In this document: piece by piece, positions 33,699-45,215 of the stretch
Numbering within the stretch: the stretch's first letter is position 1
Layout of the letters: every line of letters starts with the position of its first letter
Source: Thiohalomonas sp041685045
GTDB taxonomy: Bacteria; Pseudomonadota; Gammaproteobacteria; Thiohalomonadales; Thiohalomonadaceae
Length of the DNA: 64,000 bases
Assembly: GCA_041685045.1 (NCBI GenBank)
Contig: JAWLGP010000022.1
Coordinates: 12,293-76,292 of the forward strand
Reading direction: 5' to 3'
Translations under genes and position numbers: made by a program
The notes under the pieces: model-generated
What the model was told of the DNA's origin: nothing
Database searches by the model: none
The model's input: only the letters and a program-made list of their open reading frames with translations

Positions 33699-35555
33699 CT
33701 ACCCGACTTGCGTCAGCCGGCGGGTGTATTCGTTACTGCCCGAGGCGGTAACAAGCAGCGCCTCCTGCGCCCGCGTCATGCCCACATAGAGTAACCGGGC
33801 GTCCTGCTCCAACCGCTCCGCCGAGTCTTCGAGCTGGCCGATGCCGAGCAGAATGACTCGCCGGAACTCAAGCCCCTTGCTGCTATAGAGAGTCAACACC
33901 GTCACCTGCTCCACGGCGGGGTCGTACCGGTTTTTGTACGTCTTGGTCCCAAGCCAGGAATGAGGGATTCGGTGATGCCGCAGCTCGTCCGCCATCTGGC
34001 GACCCTGCCCCCCACCCGCATAGATCACGGCCATGTCACTCCAGGAAACTCCCTGCCGGTTCCAGGCCAGAAGACACTTGCGGGCAAACTCAATCTCTTC
34101 GTCAACCGAAGCGAAACGGCGTACCACCGGCGCCGGCCCGCTGTTGCCGGCCGCCTCCGGCTCGACGATGGCAATCTCCTCGCCGTCGGTACTCCCCGGC
34201 GCCAGGTAGTCGCGGACAAAGGCATAGGCGAAGGCCAGTATCTCCCGCGTATTGCGGTAGTTGAGCCGTAGCACCGTCGTGCGGCCCCGCGCCTCGATGC
34301 CGACGCTCGATAGGGCGAAGCCGAGCCCCGCCTGCTTTTTGTAGATGGATTGGGCGTCGTCGTAGAGCAGCAACAGCGAGTTGCTTTCGGGATCCACCAT
34401 CTGGACCACCAGCGTCAACCATTCCGCCTCGAAGTCGTGCCCCTCGTCGACCAGCAGCGCCCCGTACTGGGCGCGGGGGATGTGACCCTTGTCGACCGCA
34501 GCGATGACCGCTTCCACTTCACGCTCGAAATAGGGACGGTCCGACTCCGGCACCTTGACGTGATAGGTCTTCAACTGCTCGCCGCACCAGTCGTGAAAGT
34601 GGTACACCTGCACCTGCGCGCCGATCCCCTTCGCGGAGATGAAAGACCGCAGCTTGGCGGCCAGTGTGACGTTGAAACAGAGCACGAGGATCGGTTTGCT
34701 GAGCAACTGCGCCAGATAGAGGCAGCGATAGCCGAGGATCATGGTCTTGCCGGAACCGGCTACCCCGTGGATCACCCGGTGTCCCTCCCCCAGACTGCGG
34801 GCCAACTGCTCCTGCTGGAGATCCATGATGCGGATGATGTCCGGCAGTGCCTGCTCCAGCGGCGCCTCCGTTTCCGGTACATCCGTGGAAAACAGATCCG
34901 ACTGGCTCGGCGCATCGATGCGAATTTCAGGAAAGAGGTGCCAACGGATACGGTCGATCTGCGGCAGCGTGAGCTGATTGCCGAAGTTGTAATTGAACAT
35001 GTTCCAGAGCTGCGTCTGGAAGGTCTCCGGGTCCGCCTTTTCCGTGATCTCGTCCTTGTAGATCGTGAGGTGGTCCGGAAGGAGCCCCGCCCGCGCCTCC
35101 TCGGGCATCGCCTTCTCGATCTGTCGCCGGGAGATGTTCGTGAACACCACACCCCAGCCGTAAGGAAAGATCAGGTTGCCCTGATGCGGGCCATCGGCGT
35201 GGCAGAGACGCGGATCGCGGGAAAGCACGTCGATCACCGCGTAGGTGCATTGCCGGACCTGCTCAATCGGATGAGGTTTGGTGACCAGCCCCTTGTCGGT
35301 CAGGAGGCTCACATCATGTTTCGTGATCCGCTTCAGGTTCTCCGGCTTCCAGTCCTTCACCTCCAGAAACAGCAGCCCGCGGGCGGGATGCAGTACGATG
35401 AAGTCTGGATAGCGGTTCCGCCTGCCGATGGGAATGTCGTACCAGACCAGGTAACTGTCATCGAGCAGCGCCTCGAGACACCGGGCAACCCTTTTTTCGC
35501 CAGACGTCATGCGCCCGAGCGTCTGTCGGTTCAGCGAAGGGATAATCTCGGCCAC
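33699..35555 (-). CDS. NERD nuclease-domain plus UvrD-like helicase
   Basis: Protein of 618 residues; the start is GTG 35555 with RBS GGAGG. The N-terminal NERD domain (about 15-130) has GEKRVARCLEALLDDSYLVW, the catalytic Asp in RYPDFIVLHPARG and the ExK in LFLEVKDWK. The SF1 helicase part follows: Walker A HGVAGSGKTMILGYRC, motif II ALLVDEGHDFEAEWL, RLNYRNTREILAFAYAFV, VTVLTLYSSKGLEFRRVIL and ARLLYVGMTRAQEALLVTA. NERD-helicase fusions are frequent in defence islands and mobile regions, where they are thought to cut or unwind foreign DNA. Confidence 0.88.
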   Translation of the reverse strand: MAEIIPSLNRQTLGRMTSGEKRVARCLEALLDDSYLVWYDIPIGRRNRYPDFIVLHPARGLLFLEVKDWKPENLKRITKHDVSLLTDKGLVTKPHPIEQVRQCTYAVIDVLSRDPRLCHADGPHQGNLIFPYGWGVVFTNISRRQIEKAMPEEARAGLLPDHLTIYKDEITEKADPETFQTQLWNMFNYNFGNQLTLPQIDRIRWHLFPEIRIDAPSQSDLFSTDVPETEAPLEQALPDIIRIMDLQQEQLARSLGEGHRVIHGVAGSGKTMILGYRCLYLAQLLSKPILVLCFNVTLAAKLRSFISAKGIGAQVQVYHFHDWCGEQLKTYHVKVPESDRPYFEREVEAVIAAVDKGHIPRAQYGALLVDEGHDFEAEWLTLVVQMVDPESNSLLLLYDDAQSIYKKQAGLGFALSSVGIEARGRTTVLRLNYRNTREILAFAYAFVRDYLAPGSTDGEEIAIVEPEAAGNSGPAPVVRRFASVDEEIEFARKCLLAWNRQGVSWSDMAVIYAGGGQGRQMADELRHHRIPHSWLGTKTYKNRYDPAVEQVTVLTLYSSKGLEFRRVILLGIGQLEDSAERLEQDARLLYVGMTRAQEALLVTASGSNEYTRRLTQVG

Positions 35556-35690
35556 GTGGGGCCTCCTCCATTGCAGATTACTTCCTGACCCGCGTCCTCT
35601 CCCAACTGCTTGGGACAGCGGCCCCCCTATCCTTCGAAGGCACTTTTGTCCTTCCTGTTTACCCGCGCAAACAAGGTCTGACAAGATCGC

Positions 35691-36746
35691 TTAATCGCTT
35701 TCTCGGTAGGCGATATTCTTGCCTTTGTAAGACTCGACTAATATATCGAGTGCCTTCGCGGTACTTATCCCCCACATTTTATGAAACGCATAAGTTCGGC
35801 CCTTTGCATATATCAATTCATCGCCGCTGATGAAGTATCGCTTGGGCTGCGGTTTCTTTCCCTCTGCTTTTTGCTTATCGGACAGCACTTTCTCGAATTC
35901 CGCTGAATTTAGGTGACCCTCGAACGAGTAAAACATGTTGTTCTTCCAGGTAATCAGGCTATCAATTTCATCAGGATCTATCCCAGAGTCACACAAGTAT
36001 TTCACTACGCCGAAGATCGCCCGCCTTTTGGCAAGTCGCTCGTGTGTCGTGTCACCAAGGGTGACATCGTACTTGGTCAGATCTCTATTCTGTGTGCGCG
36101 AAACTCTCTCGAGCCGTGTCTTGTTGCGAATCCTGACCTGGTACTCTTCTGCCTCGGGAAGCGGCAGCACTTGTTGTACATCAAGAAGGACCTTGCCGTC
36201 CCCTTTGTACGGCTTGAGTCTCACGCAAGTGATGTCCAGTCCGTTGCTGTTCAGCCAGATAACGGCTGTGGTCAGCTCACGGGAGAATTCCGCCGAGGCA
36301 AGCACTATTTTCACCTCCTGCGCGAACGCATCTTCTGCCACCTCATCCCACTCAAGGAACTCCAGCAGCGAAGATTCAGGGTCATCATCTCGCCCCAGCT
36401 TCCCAAGAAAGTCCCCGTAAAGTTCAACAACGCGGCTGAAGCTTAGTGCCGAAACCATTGCGGCGTAGCGTATGGCCTGCAATTCCATATGCCCGCCATC
36501 TTCAGTACGCTTGAGCTCGATCACGATCAAGTTCGCACTCTTGTCGATACCAAGCAAATCGATTCTTCTACGGCTATCTTCCCATTCGCCAAACTCTTCA
36601 GACACCACCAGGGTGTCTGGAGACAGAATTTCGATCTGATCGCGCAACAATCTCTGAAGGTCATCTCTCTCCCTTATGCCCTCGGCAGAAAACGTGGTTT
36701 CTGGCACTTTCCCAAGCCTATCCGGTTTGATCTCATAGATTGCCAC
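35691..36746 (-). CDS. PD-(D/E)XK nuclease-like protein
   Basis: Protein of 351 residues beginning MAIYEIKPDRLGKVPETTFS. The N-terminal third has the nuclease signature: RRRIDLLGIDKSANLIVIEL with catalytic Asp and the ExK in VIELKRTEDGGHMELQAIRY. The C-terminal half (SLITWKNNMFYSFEGHLNSA, KRYFISGDELIYAKGRTYAF) resembles DNA-interaction modules appended to such nucleases. Base composition is lower in GC than flanking core genes, suggesting acquisition. It sits 135 nt upstream of the NERD helicase, same strand, and may be in one operon. Exact substrate unknown. Confidence 0.75.
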   Translation of the reverse strand: MAIYEIKPDRLGKVPETTFSAEGIRERDDLQRLLRDQIEILSPDTLVVSEEFGEWEDSRRRIDLLGIDKSANLIVIELKRTEDGGHMELQAIRYAAMVSALSFSRVVELYGDFLGKLGRDDDPESSLLEFLEWDEVAEDAFAQEVKIVLASAEFSRELTTAVIWLNSNGLDITCVRLKPYKGDGKVLLDVQQVLPLPEAEEYQVRIRNKTRLERVSRTQNRDLTKYDVTLGDTTHERLAKRRAIFGVVKYLCDSGIDPDEIDSLITWKNNMFYSFEGHLNSAEFEKVLSDKQKAEGKKPQPKRYFISGDELIYAKGRTYAFHKMWGISTAKALDILVESYKGKNIAYRESD

Positions 36747-36953
36747 GGGCCAGCTCCTTATCGCGCGAAGAGTTCAAGTGCTCTTCTTGGTAGTAGTTAA
36801 ATAACTCATTCTGATCGCGTTGAAACACCATCGGTGCGGTTGAAACCTCATGGGATGCAGGGCAGGCGTATACGATCAAAGCGATAGACCAGCAATCTGG
36901 CCCCGCTTTTTCATTGCCAGCGGTACGAATTCCGCGTTGTCGTTATAAGCCCC

Positions 36954-37841
36954 TCAGATTAAACCCGCCTCCTCCAGCTCCTTCAACATGCGTCCTTCGC
37001 CATCTTTCCAGTACTCGCGACCGTTGCACGCCTGCCCGCATACCATCGCCCCAGCCGCAGAGGGACTGCTAAACAGGTACTCCTTGGCGAATACGTAACC
37101 GTTACCCTGGGACTGGAGCACGCCCGAGACAATCAATCGATCGCGGAGCTTGCGGTAGCCATCCGAGAGGCTGGAGCGGATGTCGTCGGTGGCCTGAGAG
37201 CCTGGTAGCACAACGATGCCCTCGTCGGTCCACTGGGCGCGGGCGACGAGACCACTACGTTGCATGATCAATTCCTGTGGCTTTGGCTCGTCCGCGTCGA
37301 TGCTGGCGTCAGTGAGGCGGGGCCGGCCGACGGCCTCGAGCAGCTTGTGTCCGAGAGCACCGAGCAGCAATCTGAGGTTTTCGAAGAATTCGTCCATCGC
37401 CGCCCGGTCGCAACGGGGCAGACTGGGCATCTGGGGGGCGTTGCCGTTCTCCAGCCGGTAGCGGCCCGCTGCCTTCGCCGACTGGACCAGGCGCGCTTCC
37501 AGGTAGCGGACGTGGGCCTTGGTCAGGTTCTCGTCCTTGTTGGTGAACAACACCGCCTCGTTCCAGAACTCCTTGTTGGACACATGGTTCTGCAGCCGGG
37601 AACGGACGTCCTCCGCCTCACCGATATAGGCGAGTGGGTCGCCGCTGCTGTCGTCCTCACCGAACAGGAAGTACACCCCCGGCTTGCATGCCTCGTGCCA
37701 GTTCTTCAGCTCGCTAAAGCGGCTGCGCGGCACATAAAGGGCCTGCCCGGTCCAGTTGACGATCTCGCCGTGGCGGATTCCGGTCACAGTACCGTCTGCA
37801 AGAAATATCCGAATGCTCTTACCTGGGTTCACGCTAATCAT
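36954..37841 (-). CDS. GIY-YIG nuclease-fold protein with DUF4357-like C-terminus
   Basis: Protein of 295 residues. The GIY-YIG core is at about 50-140: GVYFLFGEDDSS (GIY counterpart), LAYIGEAEDVRSRLQNH (YIG plus the catalytic Arg helix) and YLEARLVQSAKAAGRYRLEN (catalytic Glu). The C-terminal segment (about 235-290), GYRKLRDRLIVSGVLQSQGN ... FSSPSAAGAMVCGQACNG, is the DUF4357 type often paired with GIY-YIG or restriction genes. It probably cuts nucleic acid as part of the defence island. Confidence 0.85.
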   Translation of the reverse strand: MISVNPGKSIRIFLADGTVTGIRHGEIVNWTGQALYVPRSRFSELKNWHEACKPGVYFLFGEDDSSGDPLAYIGEAEDVRSRLQNHVSNKEFWNEAVLFTNKDENLTKAHVRYLEARLVQSAKAAGRYRLENGNAPQMPSLPRCDRAAMDEFFENLRLLLGALGHKLLEAVGRPRLTDASIDADEPKPQELIMQRSGLVARAQWTDEGIVVLPGSQATDDIRSSLSDGYRKLRDRLIVSGVLQSQGNGYVFAKEYLFSSPSAAGAMVCGQACNGREYWKDGEGRMLKELEEAGLI

Positions 37842-37941
37842 CCTTCTCGCCTAGCTATCATGCTGGGTCGCGCTTCAACGCCGGTATACGCGTTGCAGCA
37901 AGTGCGCGTAATAGGGTCACGCCGGTGCTAACGCTCCGACA

Positions 37942-38688
37942 TCAACTCCGATCGCTTTTCGCACTACTCACTACAGGATCGGCTACGCCTCGCAAAGAGC
38001 TAGCAAAATACTCGTCAAGCAGCGCAGCGCCGCGCGCTTGCCACTCTTTTCTGAAATGAACCTTCCGCCTCCGTACACCTAAACGCACGTTGGCCCAACG
38101 CACCAGTCCAGCTTGCCACGCGACTTCATACAAGTCTTTTTCTATCTGCTCTTGAAGCAAAGCGGTGACTTTATTTTCGACAAATCGTTGTGCGATATCC
38201 GCCTCGTTCGAACTTTCGAGTTCAGGCCGAAAGCGCTCAAAGTACACTCCAATGGCTGTTAACCGTTCCGGAAACTCTTCGTGGCCACTGAGCGCGTAAG
38301 CCAAGATGGGTTCCTCTTTGGCTAGAAGTCCGACTGCATCAACGTACCGGTCTCTAATAAGTTCAAACCGAATCCCGACTAGTCCTTTGAGAGTGGCCTC
38401 GAAGGCGTCATGGAGTTGCGGCTTCAGATCTGCAAGAACTCTGTTTATATCCTCTTCCGAAACACCTAGAGCAGTCGCTTTCTGCTCTAGCAGGATGAGC
38501 ATCGGTTGAACTTCGGCAGTGGATAGCACCTCTATGCGGTGCCAAATGTCCATCAAAGTGAACAAGCAAAGGTTCAGGCTCTGTTGTCGCTCTCGCCTGT
38601 TTCGCCACCAGTAAGCGATCACGCCGCCGGCCGATCCGGCTAGTGCACCAGCCAACGCCGCAATTAGTTCCGATGAAAACTCAAGCAC
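37942..38688 (-). CDS. Unknown protein with one N-terminal membrane anchor
   Basis: Protein of 248 residues from GTG 38688 (RBS AGGAG 7 nt upstream). The hydrophobic segment IAALAGALAGSAGGVIAYWW (about 9-28) is followed by a basic stop-transfer (RNRRERQQ), so the rest faces the cytoplasm. The soluble part is helical and acidic (MLILLEQKATALGVSEEDIN) with a basic C-terminal patch (RLGVRRRKVHFRKEW). No family recognised. Its location between a GIY-YIG gene and hsdR suggests a defence-related or abortive effector role, which is only inference. Confidence 0.6.
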   Translation of the reverse strand: MLEFSSELIAALAGALAGSAGGVIAYWWRNRRERQQSLNLCLFTLMDIWHRIEVLSTAEVQPMLILLEQKATALGVSEEDINRVLADLKPQLHDAFEATLKGLVGIRFELIRDRYVDAVGLLAKEEPILAYALSGHEEFPERLTAIGVYFERFRPELESSNEADIAQRFVENKVTALLQEQIEKDLYEVAWQAGLVRWANVRLGVRRRKVHFRKEWQARGAALLDEYFASSLRGVADPVVSSAKSDRS

Positions 38689-38781
38689 CAAGCCGCTCCT
38701 CTCCAATGTGTGGCTGCGTGCAATTTAGGTTAACGGGTTTGCGTTCTAATGAACCCTTTGCCCACCACCTGTTGCCGCCTT

Positions 38782-41931
<3,150 letters not shown>

Positions 41932-41964
41932 TGTTTTTCCGTGGGTTATGCGCCGAAATCAAGG

Positions 41965-42058
41965 TTGTGTCTCACCGGTTAACCCTATGGCGCTTTGTGT
42001 CTCATAATATTATCCGCGTGAGACACAAAGCCGCTAGCAATGCATGGGTGAGACTCAA
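41965..42058. promoter_or_regulatory. Four-site symmetric TTGTGTCTCA/TGAGACACAA array upstream of hsdR
   Basis: Half-sites TTGTGTCTCA at 41965 and 41995 (30 nt apart), then inverted TGAGACACAA at 42019 and TGAGACTCAA at 42049 (again 30 apart). The inner pair forms a perfect 12-bp dyad CTTTGTGTCTCA/TGAGACACAAAG (41993-42030) around a 14-nt AT-rich spacer. On the minus strand that spacer reads GGATAATATTA, which could hold an hsdR -10 (GATAAT). The outermost site overlaps the fic stop codon. Likely a cooperative operator; the bound regulator is unknown. Confidence 0.7.
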
Positions 42059-43179
42059 ATGACCCGCCTCCCCTCGGCCACATTCAGCAGCTCGCGGAAG
42101 GCGTAGATACCCGGCCGCCGCCCGACACCCTCGCGCAACGTGTGGAGCAGGCCGTTTTCGCGGAGCACGGCCAGGATGCGGCTGGCCGTTGGTTTGGGGA
42201 TATCCGAACTCTCGGTGAAGTCGGGAGCCCTGAAGATTGGCGTCTGAAACAGGAAGTCCACCGCCCGGATCGCGTGCTGGGACCGGGTCAGGTCGACCAC
42301 CCGGTTCTTCACTTCTTCGTAGAGGTTCAGGATCGCCCGCGCCTTTTGTTCGTTTTCGGCCGCCTGCTCGACGATCCCCTCCAGGAAGAAGCGGCACCAG
42401 GCGGTCCAAGCGCCCTCCCGCGACACCGCCCGCAGCCGCTCTTGGTAGGTCTCGCGATGTGCCTCCAAATAGCCGCTCATGTAGAAGTCGGGGCTGCCCA
42501 GCACCGCCTTCTTGTAGAGAAACAACGGGATCAGCATCCGCCCCAGACGGCCGTTGCCGTCCTTGAACGGGTGCAACGCCTCGAACTCCACATGCACGAT
42601 GGCGAGCTGCACCAGCGGGTCCAGCTCCCCGTCGCCGTTCATGTAGCTCTCCCAGGCATCCATGCCGCCTTGCAGGTGTTCGGGCGCGATCGGCACGAAG
42701 CTGGCCTCCTCGATTTGGCACCCCTTGGGGCCGATCCAGTTCTGATCGCCCCGATAGCTCCCCGGCGTTTTATCCCGGCCGCGCACGCCCTGCATCAGCA
42801 GGTAGTGGGCCTGCCGCAGCAGATGTTGGGACAAAGGCCCCTCCTTCAGCGCCTCGACACAGGCCCTCAGGGCCACCCGATAGTTCAGGATCTCCTCCGC
42901 ATCATCCCGCTTGGGCTGGGTCACGTCCTCCGGTTCGCCGCCCGCCTCCAGTTCCAGCACCTCGCCCATGGTCACGTGGGTGCCCTCGATCTTCGAGGAG
43001 AGTACCGCTTCCTGGGTGGTCAGCGGCGAGAGCAGCACCGACGCGTTGGGAATCGCCGACAACAGACCGTCGTAGCGGGCGAGACCCGCGTTGGCCTTGC
43101 CGATGAGCGGAATGAGTTGCCGCCACTCCAAGTCCGCGGGTGGGAACTTGCCGAGGTGGTAATAAACCGGCTGGCTCAT
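42055..43179 (-). CDS. Fic-family protein (AMPylase-type) with C-terminal winged helix
   Basis: Protein of 374 residues; start ATG 43179 (GGAGG upstream) rather than 43206, which would overlap the previous gene. The Fic active-site motif HPFKDGNGRLGR is at 203-214 with catalytic His203. The inhibitory-helix motif S-x3-E-G is present N-terminally (Ser61, Glu65, Gly66 in SSKIEGT), so this is a class II self-inhibited Fic. The C-terminal region (about 300-370; PIFRAPDFTESSDIPKPTAS, RILAVLRENGLLHTL) is a winged-helix DNA-binding domain. Fic-HTH proteins are commonly embedded in restriction loci, where regulation or toxin activity is proposed. Confidence 0.9.
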   Translation of the reverse strand: MSQPVYYHLGKFPPADLEWRQLIPLIGKANAGLARYDGLLSAIPNASVLLSPLTTQEAVLSSKIEGTHVTMGEVLELEAGGEPEDVTQPKRDDAEEILNYRVALRACVEALKEGPLSQHLLRQAHYLLMQGVRGRDKTPGSYRGDQNWIGPKGCQIEEASFVPIAPEHLQGGMDAWESYMNGDGELDPLVQLAIVHVEFEALHPFKDGNGRLGRMLIPLFLYKKAVLGSPDFYMSGYLEAHRETYQERLRAVSREGAWTAWCRFFLEGIVEQAAENEQKARAILNLYEEVKNRVVDLTRSQHAIRAVDFLFQTPIFRAPDFTESSDIPKPTASRILAVLRENGLLHTLREGVGRRPGIYAFRELLNVAEGRRVI

Positions 43180-43198
43180 GCCGTTGCCTCCGCGGTTG

Positions 43199-43888
43199 TT
43201 AGGCATCCCGTCCTTCCTCGCGATCTTCTGTTTCTGTAGAGCGATATTGAAGCAACATTTCCCTATATGCGTCCGGATCAGTAAGAAAAATGATCTTGCT
43301 GGCCGACAGGGAAATGCTGTTTTCGGGAGTTAAAGGCAGTTCATAGCCTTCCCACTGATTATCCAAGAAATCGTCAAATTCAGGATATTCCCCGTAGTAG
43401 ATTCTGGCCGCAAGTTCTGGGTTGCCATGCGCCTTATGCTTTTGGAATAGGAAACCCGCCATCCCATCGACGATGCGCGCAACCATTTCGGCTTCTGCCA
43501 TTTCAACTGGATTCTCGGCGTATCCATCGTCGCCATGAGATGCCGCGCCATAGTTGTTTCTGAGTTCTGCGACACTGTGAACGATGCTATTGGTAAGTCG
43601 CTTTAGGATCTCGTTGGCTGCGGCGTCACGATTCAAAGGCAAGACGTCTCGGACACTCCGATACAAAGGGCTCAAGTCCTGGTCAAGATTTGGGGCTGCC
43701 ACCCGATCGGACAGGATCGTTTTAAAAACGCTTTCGAGGAACGCCTTGGCTGTGTCAAGTGTTAGCGCTGGATCGTTGGAAACTACAGCTTGCTCGACCC
43801 GCTCTTTCTGCTCAATTAGATGCACTGCGTCTTCGGAGCCGACCAAAGCACGTGTACTGCTCGACAGAAAGAACGAAGAATCATTCAT
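43199..43888 (-). CDS. Abi_C-like (abortive-infection C-terminal domain) protein
   Basis: Protein of 229 residues; the ATG at 43888 overlaps the hsdS end by 8 nt. The middle shows the Abi_C pattern: TNSIVHSVAELRNNYGAASH followed by GDDG, an RN...HG arrangement seen in abortive-infection proteins with HEPN-like RNase folds. The N-terminal region is helical and the C-terminus acidic. It is placed inside the restriction operon between hsdS and fic. An RNase-type growth arrest role is inferred from the family, not shown by the sequence. Confidence 0.65.
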   Translation of the reverse strand: MNDSSFFLSSSTRALVGSEDAVHLIEQKERVEQAVVSNDPALTLDTAKAFLESVFKTILSDRVAAPNLDQDLSPLYRSVRDVLPLNRDAAANEILKRLTNSIVHSVAELRNNYGAASHGDDGYAENPVEMAEAEMVARIVDGMAGFLFQKHKAHGNPELAARIYYGEYPEFDDFLDNQWEGYELPLTPENSISLSASKIIFLTDPDAYREMLLQYRSTETEDREEGRDA

Positions 43889-45215
43889 TCGTCGCCTCCG
43901 TGACCAGGAGCTCTCCGCTGAGGAGCTTCGGTAGCAACGAGTCCCTGATCTCGCCCACGGAATCAGACTCGGCAACGTTCAAGGAAATCTTGTCATACAT
44001 TGCCCGAACAACAGACGTGTATTCATCCATTACATCTGACGTGGGAACGACCGCCTTTATTGGCCGGAAATTCTTTTTGCTGATTTCTGCGAACGTGGTG
44101 CCGCTGGCACGCTGTTTGATTTCATCCATTGCCGAGTTTGCCCATTGCAGAACATATTCGGGTGTAAGCAGCTTGTGGCATTTCATGGCGATGAAACCTT
44201 GATTGATCGCCGTGGGCATCTTTGCGATTGTCAAGTATCCAACGGGTGCCCGCGAAGACAGCAGAACTGTGCCGGCTGGAAGCAAGCCCGAGCTAATTAC
44301 TTCAAGTCCTTTTTGGGTGATTTTTCTTCCTGTTTTTAACAGTACGCTATCGGGATTGCCCGAAAGATCCTTTGGCGTTGCCCAATTGAAAGAACCACCG
44401 TCCCAATAATCGCTTTCTTTAGTGCTGGGAGTCCCCCCACCGACTATGTCCACTTGATCGCCAATCGAACTCCATTCCCACCCCTCCGGAATCTCGCCGA
44501 GCTCGGAGTCGACGAGGCGGTCGGGGAAGAGGGCGAGGAGGTCGGGGGTGAGGCCGAGGCGGCGGCAGATGGATTCGGGCGGTTCGCCGCTGGCTTTGGC
44601 GCGGACGGGGTCGAAGTCGACGAACCAGGACTTGAAGATCGCCCGAGCCATGGCCTCCAGCGTTTCGTTCATGCGGCGGTTCAGTTCGATCTTGTCGTCG
44701 AGGGTGCCGAGGATGTGGGCGATGGCGCGCTGTTCATCAACAGGAGGCAACTCAAGTGCGAACTGTTTCAGCGTTGTGTAGTTAAAGACCGGCTGAACCG
44801 ATTTCGAATTGAGTGCATGGATCAAGTTTACGGTCTTTGACCACGTGAAGTAATAGTAGATGTAAAGGGGATCCGCCTTTTGTGGGTCGACTCGGAGCCT
44901 CATCGTATTCGTCGATAACAAGTACTCTCTATGGCCTGGGCACTCACTAAGAATGCCGACCTTTCCTATCGTACCCACTTTTGGAAATATCAAGTCGCCG
45001 GGAAAGCAGTGGCTCCGCGGTATCGAGTTCCACTTTTCCTTCGAAACATGCCTTTTGTCGCTCCAATCAAACACTCGACCTTGAACGTTTTTCCCTTGTA
45101 CAACTAGGGCACCCTCATCTGTGTAATCAGATGTCTTAAGGTGTGAGCCGAACGGAGCATCTCCCATCTCCAGAGCTATGTCCTCAATCCGGACGGTAGT
45201 GAACTCACCCGCCAT
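43881..45215 (-). CDS. hsdS: Type I restriction enzyme specificity subunit (HsdS)
   Basis: Protein of 444 residues with two target-recognition domains (about 1-150 and 240-390) separated by conserved helices (about 160-215, VDEQRAIAHILGTLDDKIEL, NRRMNETLEAMARAIFKSWF) and a C-terminal repeat. The first TRD contains WSDKRHVSKEKWNSIPRSHC and the second WSSIGDQVDIVGGGTPSTKE. It sets the bipartite DNA target of the methylase/restriction complex. It overlaps the end of hsdM by 11 nt. Confidence 0.93.
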   Translation of the reverse strand: MAGEFTTVRIEDIALEMGDAPFGSHLKTSDYTDEGALVVQGKNVQGRVFDWSDKRHVSKEKWNSIPRSHCFPGDLIFPKVGTIGKVGILSECPGHREYLLSTNTMRLRVDPQKADPLYIYYYFTWSKTVNLIHALNSKSVQPVFNYTTLKQFALELPPVDEQRAIAHILGTLDDKIELNRRMNETLEAMARAIFKSWFVDFDPVRAKASGEPPESICRRLGLTPDLLALFPDRLVDSELGEIPEGWEWSSIGDQVDIVGGGTPSTKESDYWDGGSFNWATPKDLSGNPDSVLLKTGRKITQKGLEVISSGLLPAGTVLLSSRAPVGYLTIAKMPTAINQGFIAMKCHKLLTPEYVLQWANSAMDEIKQRASGTTFAEISKKNFRPIKAVVPTSDVMDEYTSVVRAMYDKISLNVAESDSVGEIRDSLLPKLLSGELLVTEATNE

